Assembly: GCA_029263125.1 (NCBI GenBank)
Contig: JAJCYD010000017.1
Coordinates: forward strand, 1 to 64,000
Direction: 5' to 3'
Source of the DNA: Solirubrobacteraceae bacterium
GTDB lineage: Bacteria > Actinomycetota > Thermoleophilia > Solirubrobacterales > Solirubrobacteraceae
Length of the DNA stretch: 64,000 nt
The notes beneath the pieces are model-generated. The model was not told the DNA's origin, searched no databases, and saw only the letters and a list, made by a program, of their open reading frames with translations. The position numbers were made by a program, and so were the translations under genes. How positions within the stretch are numbered: the stretch's first letter is position 1; every line of letters starts with the position of its first letter. Of the stretch, positions 15,616 through 25,540 are shown piece by piece.

Positions 15616-17316
15616 GTGCGCAGATCGACTCGGACTCGTGGGACCCGACCGCGTCGCCTTGGCTTGGCCGCAGCGGCGATCGTGGTGATCCTCCTGCTCC
15701 TGGCAGGCGGCGTTCGTGCCACGCATGCCGGCGAGGTGCTTCCCGGTGTGCACGTCGAAGGTGTCGCGCTTGGCGGTGCGTCGCTGGACGAGGCGCGCGA
15801 GCGGCTGAAGTCGATCGCCGCCGATGCGGCCCGCGAGCCGATCACGCTCGTCGCCGAGGACCGGCGCCTGAAGCTCGAACCCGTGAAGGCCGGGTACTTC
15901 GCCGATCCCGCGGCGACGGCGCGGGCCGCGCTGGATTCCGGTCGCGGTGGTCCGCTCAGTCTCCTGACGACGGTCGCGGGGCTGTTCGTCCAGCGTGACG
16001 TCGCGCTCGAGCAGACCATCGACAAGACCCAGCTCAAGCAGGCGGTCGACTCGCTCACCGACGAGCTGGGCCGCCGGTCCTTTCCCGGCGAGCTCGTGAT
16101 CGATTCCGAGATGCTGTCGGTATCGGTCAAGGAGCCGCGCTCGGGCCGCGAGGTCGATCGCGGTCAGTTCGCCGAGCGCCTGGAGCGCTCCCTGGCCCGG
16201 CGACCGCGCGGCACCGTCGAGGTGCCGCTGAAGGACGTGGCCGTCGCCAAGCTCCAGGACGTCGAGCGGGTCGCGCGCAACGCCCGGGAGTTTCTGCGCG
16301 AGCCCCTGACACTGACCGGCGCCGGCGACCCCCTGGACGTCTCACCCGGTCAGCTTGCGGGCGTCATTGCGCTGGAGTCTCGCGAGGAGGGCAAGGTCGT
16401 GCGACTCGGCGCGGGCGACAAGCGCCTTGCGAAGCTCGTCGACGAGGTCGCCCCCAGGCGCGACCGCCCCTCACGCGACGCACGACTGTCGGCGCCGGCG
16501 CGCGCCGCGACGACGCTTGACGCCAAGGGCGAGGTCGCGTGGAAGCCGCGCTCGGCGGATGTCCGTGTGACGCGTGCCCCACGGCCGGGCCGGAAGGTGC
16601 AACGCGACGCGCTGGCCGACGCGATCGAGAAGGCCATTCGCGCAGGAAGCCATCGCGTGAAGCTGCCGGTGAAGCGCGTCGACCCCGACCTCTCCGCCGC
16701 GGATGCCAAGCGGCTGAAATCGCTGATCGGAACGTTCACGACGTACTACGTCCCCGGCCAGCCGCGCGTGAGGAACATCAAGCGCATCGCCCGCGACGTC
16801 GACCGCACGATCGTCGCACCCGGCGCGCGCTTCTCGCTCAATCAGACCGTCGGCAAGCGCACGAAGGCCGATGGGTACGTCGAGGCGCCGTTCATCGCTG
16901 ACGGCAAGATCAAGCCGTCCGTCGGCGGCGGCGTCTCGCAGTTCTCGACGACGTTGTACAACGCCGCGTACTTCGCCGGGCTCAAGCTCGACTCCCACCA
17001 GCCCCACAGCTTCTTCATCGATCGCTATCCGGCGGGGCGCGAAGCGACGCTGAACTTCCCCGACATCGACCTGAGGTTCACCAACGACACCGACGCGCCG
17101 ATCCTCATCCGCACGTCGACCGACAACAACTCCGTCGCCGTCAGCCTGTATGGCAACAACGGCGGCCGGCGCGTCGAGGCGAAGGCGGGCGACCGCATGC
17201 CGCTGCCCGACAAGGACTTCTCGCTCGTCGTCACGCGCGAGGTGCGCTACGCCGACGGCAAGGTCGTCAAGCAGCCATTCACGACCCGCTACGACAAGCC
17301 ACCGGAGAAGGAGTAG
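15616..17316 (+). CDS. VanW-family protein with peptidoglycan-binding-like domains
   Basis: From a GTG at 15616 the protein has 566 residues: a basic N-terminus, one membrane helix (about 15-33), two putative PG_binding_4-like regions (about 60-270 and 270-370), and a C-terminal VanW domain (about 390-510). The VanW domain carries FSLNQTVGKR, a PSVGGGVSQFS segment and the following TLYNAAYFAGL. It is anchored in the membrane with the bulk outside. VanW was first seen in vancomycin-resistance clusters but is common in Gram-positives with an unknown envelope role. The open frame extends to 15433, but the upstream part looks like a shadow of the preceding gene. Confidence 0.8.
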   Translation: MRRSTRTRGTRPRRLGLAAAAIVVILLLLAGGVRATHAGEVLPGVHVEGVALGGASLDEARERLKSIAADAAREPITLVAEDRRLKLEPVKAGYFADPAATARAALDSGRGGPLSLLTTVAGLFVQRDVALEQTIDKTQLKQAVDSLTDELGRRSFPGELVIDSEMLSVSVKEPRSGREVDRGQFAERLERSLARRPRGTVEVPLKDVAVAKLQDVERVARNAREFLREPLTLTGAGDPLDVSPGQLAGVIALESREEGKVVRLGAGDKRLAKLVDEVAPRRDRPSRDARLSAPARAATTLDAKGEVAWKPRSADVRVTRAPRPGRKVQRDALADAIEKAIRAGSHRVKLPVKRVDPDLSAADAKRLKSLIGTFTTYYVPGQPRVRNIKRIARDVDRTIVAPGARFSLNQTVGKRTKADGYVEAPFIADGKIKPSVGGGVSQFSTTLYNAAYFAGLKLDSHQPHSFFIDRYPAGREATLNFPDIDLRFTNDTDAPILIRTSTDNNSVAVSLYGNNGGRRVEAKAGDRMPLPDKDFSLVVTREVRYADGKVVKQPFTTRYDKPPEKE

Positions 17317-17433
17317 CCGCTCCCCATGTTCAGCACACGATCGGGGGCTCCGGCCGGTCCGCGTCAGACTGTGTGCATGACAACGCCTCCCGCGGCGCCC
17401 AGCGCGCCAACCACAGAAGACGAGCGAGGCGCC

Positions 17434-19281
<1,848 letters not shown>

Positions 19282-19290
19282 GTCGTTCGC

Positions 19291-20199
19291 ATGCGGGTGA
19301 CCCTGACGGGCGCGACGGGGTTCGTCGGTTCGCGCCTGGTCGGCGAGCTGAAGGCGCGCGGCGACGAGGTCACGGTGCTGTCGCGCGACGCCGGTCGCGC
19401 GAGCGACCGGCTCGGCGTCGAGGCTGTGGCGTGGGACGGGATGTCCGGTGCGGCGCCGGTGCCGGCACTGGCCGGCCGCGACGTCGTCGTGCACCTTGCC
19501 GGCGAGCCGGTCGCCCAACGCTGGAATGACGAGGTCAAGGCGCGGATCCGCGACAGCCGCGACACCGGCACGCGCCAGCTCGTCGCCGGGCTGGCGGATT
19601 GCGGCGAGCCCGAGCGCCCGCGGCGGCTGGTGAGCGCGTCGGCGTCGGCGTTCTACGGCGCGCACGGCGACGAGATCGTCGACGAGACGAGCCCTCCCGG
19701 TCGCGACTGGCTCGCCGACGTCTGCGTGCGCTGGGAGCGAGCGGCCGACGCCGCCTCGGACCTCGGCATGTCCGTGGTCACGGTCCGCACCGGCCTGACG
19801 CTTGATGCGAACTACGGTGTGCTGGACAGCATGATGCTGCCGTTCAAGCTCGGGTTCGGCGGCCCGCTGGGCGGAGGCCGCCAGTACATGCCGTGGCTCG
19901 TGACCGACGACCTGATCGGCATGTACCTCAGCGCGATCGACGCCGCGCACGTCAGCGGCCCGATCAACGCCAGCGCGCCCAACCCGGTGACCAACAAGAC
20001 GTTCTCCCGCGCACTCGGCAGAGCGCTGCGCCGTCCGGCGATCGTGCCGGTTCCGGGCTTGGTCCCCAAGCTGATGGTCGGCGAGGTGGCGAAGTACGCG
20101 CTGACCGGCGTGCGGATGGTGCCCGGCCGTGCCGAGGAGCTGGGATTCACGTTCAGCCAGCCCGAGATCGACGGCGCACTCGCCGCGACGCTCGCGTAG
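19291..20199 (+). CDS. TIGR01777-type NAD-dependent epimerase/dehydratase
   Basis: The 302-residue Rossmann protein begins MRVTLTGATGFVGSRLVGEL, with the Thr-Gly-Ala-Thr-Gly-Phe-Val-Gly NAD(P)-binding turn. AGRDVVVHLAGEPVAQRW is a hallmark of the YfcH/SulA-like (TIGR01777) family. The later GPLGGGRQYMPWL and the C-terminal DUF1731-like GFTFSQPEIDGAL complete the match. Natural substrates are unknown. It lies 9 bp after typA and is probably co-transcribed. A strong nested palindrome follows 47 bp downstream. Confidence 0.88.
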   Translation: MRVTLTGATGFVGSRLVGELKARGDEVTVLSRDAGRASDRLGVEAVAWDGMSGAAPVPALAGRDVVVHLAGEPVAQRWNDEVKARIRDSRDTGTRQLVAGLADCGEPERPRRLVSASASAFYGAHGDEIVDETSPPGRDWLADVCVRWERAADAASDLGMSVVTVRTGLTLDANYGVLDSMMLPFKLGFGGPLGGGRQYMPWLVTDDLIGMYLSAIDAAHVSGPINASAPNPVTNKTFSRALGRALRRPAIVPVPGLVPKLMVGEVAKYALTGVRMVPGRAEELGFTFSQPEIDGALAATLA

Positions 20200-20246
20200 C
20201 CGAGCCGACCGGACCGCCCTTCCGGCCTCGCGACAGGTCGTTCACG

Positions 20247-20294
20247 GCATGAGTAGCGGGTGATAGCACCAGTGCTATTCGACGCTACTCATGC
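20247..20294. terminator. 48-bp nested palindrome after the typA operon
   Basis: The outer arms GCATGAGTAGCG and CGCTACTCATGC are perfect 12-bp complements. Inside are 4-nt mismatched bulges (GGTG and TCGA), then perfect 7-bp inner arms ATAGCAC and GTGCTAT around a 2-nt centre CA. No T-tract follows. It lies between converging genes, so a bidirectional terminator is the simplest reading. The two-tier symmetry could also be a protein site or a mobile-element end. Confidence 0.6.
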
Positions 20295-20408
20295 GCTGCG
20301 CAAGGACGGGCGGGTGAGGGCCTCGAGCCTCGGCTCGCGTGGGCGACGTTCGAACCCGTCGTCAGGTCGAGCGCCGGCGATGATCGGCTCGCTTCATCGC
20401 ATCGAACG

Positions 20409-20753
20409 TCAGGCGCTCCAGAAGGACTCGTCACCGAGCTTGCGCGTCGACAGGCGCGCCCCGCGGCGCATCGCCCGTTTCGCCGCGCGGCTCCAGGCGT
20501 CAGAGATCGCCTTCGGGGGCGGCTCGTCGTAGGTCAGCTCGATGACGACGGGCCGGTCCTTGAGCACGGCGTACTTCTCCACCATCTGGCCCTCCAGGGC
20601 GAAGCGCAGGTAGTTGGTGACCTTCAGCTCCAGGCCCTTGATGACGAAGCGCCCGGTCGGCCACGGCCCCGTCTGAACGATCGACAGCAGTGCGCGACCG
20701 TCCTCGTCCTGGGCGATGAGGTCGATCTCGTCAGGGTTCTCCAGTCCCGGCAT
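20409..20753 (-). CDS. hypothetical protein, DUF6572-like
   Basis: The 114-residue protein has an N-terminal alpha/beta part (ENPDEIDLIAQDEDGRALLS, then Thr-Gly-Pro-Trp-Pro, then LKVTNYLRFALEGQMVEKY) that resembles the small DUF6572 fold, and an Arg-rich C-terminus. No catalytic motif is visible. The gene converges on the typA operon and is followed on the same strand, upstream, by an alpha/beta hydrolase gene. Family assignment is from pattern memory only. Confidence 0.5.
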   Translation of the reverse strand: MPGLENPDEIDLIAQDEDGRALLSIVQTGPWPTGRFVIKGLELKVTNYLRFALEGQMVEKYAVLKDRPVVIELTYDEPPPKAISDAWSRAAKRAMRRGARLSTRKLGDESFWSA

Positions 20754-20813
20754 GCGCGCAGACTACGGCTCTGCATCGTTGCGGTGTGTGAACTGCGAGC
20801 AGCCCGAGCCGCG

Positions 20814-21614
20814 CTATCGCCCGGCCACATGCGCGCCGACGAGCTGCGCGACGCGCTCGGGCTGCTCCCAGAACAGCAGGTGGCCGGCGCCGTCAAGCAG
20901 CTCCAGGCGCGCCGCGGGCACCAGCGAGGCGATCAGGTCGCCGTTGACCGCGTCGAGGATCTGGTCCTCGGTGCCGTGAAGGACCAGCGTCGGCAGCGCG
21001 AGCCCGCGCAGTCGCCCGTACGTGTCATGCGCCACGACCGCAGCGAGCTGTTCGCGCAGCACGAAGATCGACGGCGTCGCGCCGCGCACGGACGCGGCGA
21101 AGGCGTCGTAGTTCGCGCGGTCGCTCACGAACGCCGCGCCGAACAGCAGGTCGTAGGCCGTGCGTAGCACCCGCTCGCGGTCGCCGGACAGCACGGCGGC
21201 CGTGAGGGCCTGCACGATCGCCCCGCTCGTCTCGCGCGATTGCGGCCCGCCGGCTGTCGTCGCCGCGAGCGTCAGCGTCGCGATGCGATCGGGGTGCGCG
21301 AGCGCGAGCTCCTGGGCGACCATCCCACCCATCGAGAAGCCGAAGACGTGCGCGCGATCGATCTGGAGCGCGTCGAGCACCGCCAGCGCATCGATGGCCA
21401 GGCTCGCGGTCGTGACGTCGGCGCACGGCCCGCTCTGCCCGGTCCCGCGGTGGTCGTAGACGATCGGTTGGAGATCGCGCGCCAACGCGTCGAGGAAGGG
21501 CTCGCCCCACTGCCTGCTGGTCGCGCCCATGCCCTGGATGAGCAGCAGCGGCTCGCCATCGCCGCGGCGCTGCACGTACAGCTCACTTCCCGCCACGGGC
21601 ACCCTCGGCACCAC
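20814..21614 (-). CDS. alpha/beta hydrolase
   Basis: The 266-residue protein has the canonical fold: oxyanion region LIQGMGATSRQW, DHRGTGQS, nucleophile elbow GFSMGG (Ser), acid in VLHGTEDQILD, and His in LLDGAGHLLFWEQPERV. Substrate unknown; such proteins hydrolyse esters, lactones or C-C bonds in the cytosol. The start is uncertain. GTG 21614 begins the conserved part, while ATG 21647 would overlap the start codon of the divergent gene (CATG at 21645-21648). Confidence 0.82.
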   Translation of the reverse strand: MVPRVPVAGSELYVQRRGDGEPLLLIQGMGATSRQWGEPFLDALARDLQPIVYDHRGTGQSGPCADVTTASLAIDALAVLDALQIDRAHVFGFSMGGMVAQELALAHPDRIATLTLAATTAGGPQSRETSGAIVQALTAAVLSGDRERVLRTAYDLLFGAAFVSDRANYDAFAASVRGATPSIFVLREQLAAVVAHDTYGRLRGLALPTLVLHGTEDQILDAVNGDLIASLVPAARLELLDGAGHLLFWEQPERVAQLVGAHVAGR

Positions 21615-21645
21615 GCGAACGCTACTGGGTGCGAGGATGGCTGCC

Positions 21646-22152
21646 ATGACCAGCACACTGGACGTACTCGACCGCGGCCGGCTGCTCGCCTTCACGTTCG
21701 AGGACCTGCTCAAGTACCACGGCCCGGGCTCGCCTGGCGGTGTCGCCCAGGGCTTCAAGGTGCTCGAACGCGGCCTGGGCCTGATCGGGGCCGACGGCCC
21801 GCCCGAGCGGCGGGAGATCGCCATCCGGACGGCGTTCGGCGGCCCCGGCGCCCGCGACGCCGTCGAGCTCGTCACGCGTGGCGTGACCGACGGGCGCTAC
21901 GTCGTCGATCCGTCGCTCGCGCGGCCCGAGCGCGGGCGCACGATGGCGCGCTTTGTCTTCGAGCTGACCTACCGTGAGCAGACCGCCACGCTGACCGTCC
22001 GTGACGGGATCGTGCCCGACGAGTTCATCGAGCTCGCGCGCACGGACCCCAGGAGCGCCGAACAGGAGGAGCGCTTCGCGGCCCTGAAGCTCGAGATGGT
22101 GCAGCGCGTGATGGCGCTGCCGGCCGACGAGGTGTACGACGTCGACGGCTGA
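21646..22152 (+). CDS. FmdE-like fold protein lacking the metal cysteines
   Basis: The 168-residue protein has KYHGPGSPGGVAQGFKVLERGLGLIG followed by GPGARDAVELVTRGVTDGR. This spacing parallels the FmdE domain (formylmethanofuran dehydrogenase subunit E), where His-Gly-x-x-Cys-Pro-Gly is followed by Cys-x-x-Asp-Ala and Thr-Gly-Cys-Thr-x-Gly. Here the cysteines are replaced by Ser, Gly and Val, so metal binding would be lost or altered. An internal ATG at 21637 is an alternative start. Its 3' end lies inside a 58-bp repeat found again at 24298. The family call is tentative. Confidence 0.45.
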   Translation: MTSTLDVLDRGRLLAFTFEDLLKYHGPGSPGGVAQGFKVLERGLGLIGADGPPERREIAIRTAFGGPGARDAVELVTRGVTDGRYVVDPSLARPERGRTMARFVFELTYREQTATLTVRDGIVPDEFIELARTDPRSAEQEERFAALKLEMVQRVMALPADEVYDVDG

Positions 22153-22202
22153 CCGATGAGATCGCGTGAGCAGCCGGGTCTGAGTTGGTGATAGAGCCCA
22201 CC
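22145..22202 (+). repeat. 58-bp direct repeat, left copy
   Basis: The segment runs from the last codons and stop of the FmdE-like gene to CCCACC. It matches 24298-24355 at 52 of 58 positions, same orientation, 2.15 kb apart. The MFS and TetR genes lie between the copies. The 3' half (GGGTCT ... AGAGCCC) can form a short bulged hairpin. Confidence 0.75.
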
Positions 22203-22258
22203 GTTCCACGCGGGCCCTTGCGCGCCGCTCGCCGAGGCAGCTCGCGGCCCACGGCCGG

Positions 22259-23515
22259 TCAGCGCGCGGCTGAAGAGCCCGGTGATGCCGAGAACGCCAG
22301 CAGGTCGGCGCCGGCATTCGCGACATCGCCGGTGCGCGCGTGGGACGGTGCGACCGGTTTGGGAAGCGCGGCGGCAAGCGCGGCGGCGGGCAGCGGCAGA
22401 GCGGCGAGGATCCACAGGACGGCGGGGATCCCGATGTGCTCGGCGAGCGGTCCGAGGGCAGCGGCGATCAGCCCGCCGATGCCGATCGCCAGGCCGAGCG
22501 TGATGCCCGAGGCGAGCGCCGGCCGAGTGGGCAGGTACTCCTGGCCCATAACGACGGTGAGACTGAAGTTGCCGATCGTCGCGAAGCCGACGAGCGCGAT
22601 CAGCGCCATGGCGCCAACGGTGTCTCCGACCGCCACGAACAGGGCCATCAGCGGCGGGATGACGAGCATGAACGCCGCGAGGACGACGCGGCGGTCGTAG
22701 CTGTCGGCGAGGCGCCCGCCGGCGAGTGTGCCAAGCGCACCGGCGACGAGCATGACGGTGAGCGCGGTGTTGCCGAGCCCGTCACTCGCGCCCAAGTGGG
22801 TGATGAAGTAGGTGGCGATCAACGCCTGTAGGCCGAAGTAGACGCCGGAGCGCAACGCGGCGATCGCGACCAGGCACGCGAACGGCCCCCACTGATCCGC
22901 GCCGGGTGCCGCGACCCGTTCGCTTCGGGCCGATGGGCTGGCCCTCAGGCCGCCGAGCACGCCCGGGCGCGCGAGCAGGCCGGCGCATGCGAGCGCGGGA
23001 ACCAGCACGACCGCGGCGCCCGGCATCCCGGCAATCAGGATCGCCGGCGTCAGCAGCACCGGAGCTAGGGCGAAGCCGGCGTTTCCGCCGACCGCGAAGA
23101 TGCTCATCGCGGTCGCGCGTTCCCCTGGCTCGACGCGCTCCAGGCGGCGGGCGGCCTCCGGGTGAAACGCGGCCACGCCGATCCCGCTGAGCGCGACAGC
23201 CAGCAGCATCACGATGTAACCGTCGAGGGCGGCCGTGACGGCGATGCCCGCGCCGGCGCACCCGAGAGCGACCGGCATCAGCCAGCCGCTCGCACAGCGG
23301 TCGGCCAGCCACCCGAACAGCGGCTGCAACAGCGAGGAGGCGATCGTCATCGTGACCAGCAGGGTCGTGGTCGCCGACAACGACATGCCGCGCTGGGAGA
23401 TCAGGAACGGGATCATCGCCGGCACCGCCCCCTGACACAGGTCGGCGCTGGCGTGGCCCGCGGCGAGCACCAGCAGGCTCGCGCGCCTACCAGTCGTGAC
23501 GCCGTCGGGCGTCAC
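22259..23515 (-). CDS. MFS efflux transporter (fosmidomycin-resistance-like)
   Basis: This 12-helix major facilitator has 418 residues. Helix 1 carries AAGHASADLCQGAVP, resembling the Fsr (fosmidomycin resistance) subgroup. The loop 2-3 motif GWLADRCASGWLMP and the later GGRLADSYDRRVV are MFS-A-type signatures. GTG 23515 was chosen because it overlaps the tetR stop by 4 bp (GTGA). The TetR-family gene upstream probably represses the pair in response to the transported compound. The pair sits between 58-bp direct repeats, suggesting acquisition as a cassette. Confidence 0.87.
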   Translation of the reverse strand: MTPDGVTTGRRASLLVLAAGHASADLCQGAVPAMIPFLISQRGMSLSATTTLLVTMTIASSLLQPLFGWLADRCASGWLMPVALGCAGAGIAVTAALDGYIVMLLAVALSGIGVAAFHPEAARRLERVEPGERATAMSIFAVGGNAGFALAPVLLTPAILIAGMPGAAVVLVPALACAGLLARPGVLGGLRASPSARSERVAAPGADQWGPFACLVAIAALRSGVYFGLQALIATYFITHLGASDGLGNTALTVMLVAGALGTLAGGRLADSYDRRVVLAAFMLVIPPLMALFVAVGDTVGAMALIALVGFATIGNFSLTVVMGQEYLPTRPALASGITLGLAIGIGGLIAAALGPLAEHIGIPAVLWILAALPLPAAALAAALPKPVAPSHARTGDVANAGADLLAFSASPGSSAAR

Positions 23516-24078
23516 CGGGCCGCGATGCCGTCGACCGCCATCCCGATCACGGCATCTCGCGCGCGATCGGGTTCCCAACCGTGGCCCGTGCGCAGGTGCC
23601 GGTAGGTGTGTCCGACCAGATTGAACAGCACCGTGGCGCTCTCGTGGACGTCATCGGCAACCAGCGACCCCTCGTGCACGCCGTCGCGCAGAATCCGCCG
23701 CAGCGCCTCCACGAACACCGGCCGCGTCAGCCCGACGGCGGCGCGCTCATGGAACACGCCGGCCCGGTCCGCGGCACTGAGCGCGTCGAGCACGGCAAGG
23801 TTGTGCTCGACGACCTCGCACTCGCCGCGCAGCGCCAGGACGAGCCGGTCGCGGGCGTTGACGTCGGCCACGAGCGCCGGCCACATCGCCTCGCGGTACT
23901 CGGCCGCCAACCGCTCCGCGAGGTGGCGCAGGATCTCAGCCTTGGAGATCCCGCGGCGGTGCAGCGTCATCCGCGATGTCCCGGCCTGCACAGCGATCCG
24001 CTCCATGGTCGCGCCTTCAAGGCCGTAGCGGCCCAGCACCACCCGGGCACCGTCGAGCAGTTGCTCGTCAAGCTCCAC
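23512..24078 (-). CDS. TetR/AcrR-family repressor
   Basis: The 188-residue protein has an N-terminal HTH (about 5-50), with LLDGARVVLGRYGLEGATME followed by RIAVQAGTSRMTLHRRG, the classical TetR recognition helix. The ligand domain (about 60-188) is helical. It starts with GTG and its stop overlaps the MFS gene. The AT-rich upstream region contains an imperfect 17-bp palindrome at 24090-24106, a likely autoregulatory operator. Confidence 0.88.
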   Translation of the reverse strand: MELDEQLLDGARVVLGRYGLEGATMERIAVQAGTSRMTLHRRGISKAEILRHLAERLAAEYREAMWPALVADVNARDRLVLALRGECEVVEHNLAVLDALSAADRAGVFHERAAVGLTRPVFVEALRRILRDGVHEGSLVADDVHESATVLFNLVGHTYRHLRTGHGWEPDRARDAVIGMAVDGIAAR

Positions 24079-24089
24079 TGTGACACGAA

Positions 24090-24106
24090 TGTATCATGTT
24101 GCTACA
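24090..24106. promoter_or_regulatory. candidate TetR operator
   Basis: TGTATCATGTTGCTACA has TGTA/TACA ends and 12 of 17 symmetric positions. It lies 12 bp upstream of the tetR start inside an AT-rich island that stands out from the high-GC surroundings, as expected of an overlapping promoter and operator. Confidence 0.5.
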
Positions 24107-24297
24107 GTTTCGTAATCGCGAGACTGTGCGTGTCGAGACCGCTGGACCAGCAACCGGCGCCCTCCGCGCGACGAGGCCCCGCTAGGTCCGCACGAGATCG
24201 CGCTGCATCAGGCGGTGGCTGCTGAAATCCTCTTCGACGATCGGCACGTACCTGCCGCGTGTAGCTGAGCCGGGCAGGTCGTATCAGCACCGCGACG

Positions 24298-24355
24298 ACG
24301 GCTGACCGATGACATTGCGCGAGCAGCCGGGTCTGAGGTGGTGATGAAGCCCACC
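24298..24355 (+). repeat. 58-bp direct repeat, right copy
   Basis: This matches 22145-22202 at 52 of 58 positions. It ends 20 bp before the second BNR propeller gene and begins with the same Gly-stop codons that end the FmdE-like gene, as if the end of such a gene had been duplicated. Confidence 0.75.
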
Positions 24356-24375
24356 TCGAGGAGGTTCAGACCGCG

Positions 24376-25446
24376 ATGACCGAGCTGCTCGTTTCGACCC
24401 GCAAGGGACTGTTCGTGCTCGACGGCGAGCCGGGCGACTCGTTCGAGGTGGCCGCACGCGCCTTTGCCGGCGAGCCCGTCGAGTTCGCGATGCGCGACAC
24501 GCGCAGCGGGCGGCTGCTGGCGTCGGTGACATCCGCCTTCCACGGACCGAAGATCTGGTTCACCGATGGCCACCCGTCCGGCGAGTGGCAGCAGGCCGAG
24601 GGCGTCTCGCTGCCCCCCGGCGGCGAGGCGGCATTGCAGCGCGTGTGGCTCATCAAGGCCGGCGAGGCGACCGGAGCGCTGTACGCCGGAGGCGACCCGG
24701 GCGTGCTGTTCGAGAGCACCGACGGCGGCACGAGCTGGCAGATCAATCGCGGCCTGTGGGACCACCCCTCACGCGAGTCGTGGACGCCCGGCGGGGGCGG
24801 GCTGTGCGTGCACTCGATCGTGCCGTGGCCCGGCGACCCCGATCGCCTCGCCGTCGGGATCTCCGCGGCCGGCGTCTGGCTGACCGACGACCGCGGCGCG
24901 ACGTGGCGTCGCGGCAACAAGGGCCTGGTCGCAGGCTACGTGCCCGACGAGTCCCAGGAGGAGACGACCGACCTCTGTATCCACCACGTCGAGCGCGCGG
25001 CCGCCCGACCCGAGCGGTTGTACATGCAGTTCCACGGCGGCGTCTATCGCTCCGACGACGCCGGCCAGTCCTGGCAGGACGTCGCGCCGGGGCTGCCGTC
25101 GGACTTCGGCTTTCCGCTCGCCGTCGATCCGGCCGACGCCGACTGCGCGTACGTCATCCCGATGACCGCCGACACCGACCGCGTCACCGCCGGCGGCCGC
25201 GTGTGCGTCTACGAAACGCGCGACGCCGGGTCCAGCTGGACGCCGCGCGGCGACGGGCTGCCGTCCGAGCACGCCTACCTGACCGTCCTGCGGCTGGCGT
25301 TCGACTCATGCTCGGAGGGCTCCGAGCTCGAGCTGTACTTCGCCGCGACCTCGGGCGACGTCTTCGGCTCGGGCGACGCCGGCGCGAGCTGGTTCGCGGT
25401 CGCCGACCACCTGCCGCCGGCGGTCGCGGTCAGCGCCAGCGAGTAG
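24376..25446 (+). CDS. BNR/WD40-like beta-propeller protein (copy 2)
   Basis: The 356-residue protein is a close paralogue of the product of 14426-15487, alike from the shared start MTELLV-TRKGLFVL to the end. Asp-boxes are STDGGTSW, TDDRGATW, SDDAGQSW, TRDAGSSW and SGDAGASW. No signal peptide. Unlike copy 1 it has no MoaD-like gene upstream; instead it follows the right copy of the 58-bp repeat. Duplication within this genome or shared ancestry with a second system are both possible. Molecular function unknown. Confidence 0.8.
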   Translation: MTELLVSTRKGLFVLDGEPGDSFEVAARAFAGEPVEFAMRDTRSGRLLASVTSAFHGPKIWFTDGHPSGEWQQAEGVSLPPGGEAALQRVWLIKAGEATGALYAGGDPGVLFESTDGGTSWQINRGLWDHPSRESWTPGGGGLCVHSIVPWPGDPDRLAVGISAAGVWLTDDRGATWRRGNKGLVAGYVPDESQEETTDLCIHHVERAAARPERLYMQFHGGVYRSDDAGQSWQDVAPGLPSDFGFPLAVDPADADCAYVIPMTADTDRVTAGGRVCVYETRDAGSSWTPRGDGLPSEHAYLTVLRLAFDSCSEGSELELYFAATSGDVFGSGDAGASWFAVADHLPPAVAVSASE

Positions 25447-25540
25447 ACGTCGCGCCCGCCTGCAGGCTGACGATCGCCCCGCAACAGACGCCGTGCCGCC
25501 GGGTTGCGAGACGTAGACCCCTACTCATGAGGAGGCACAC

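Noticed and set aside
20341-20400. GTTCGAACCC, resembling a tRNA T-loop
   Set aside because: No acceptor, D or anticodon arms can be placed around it.
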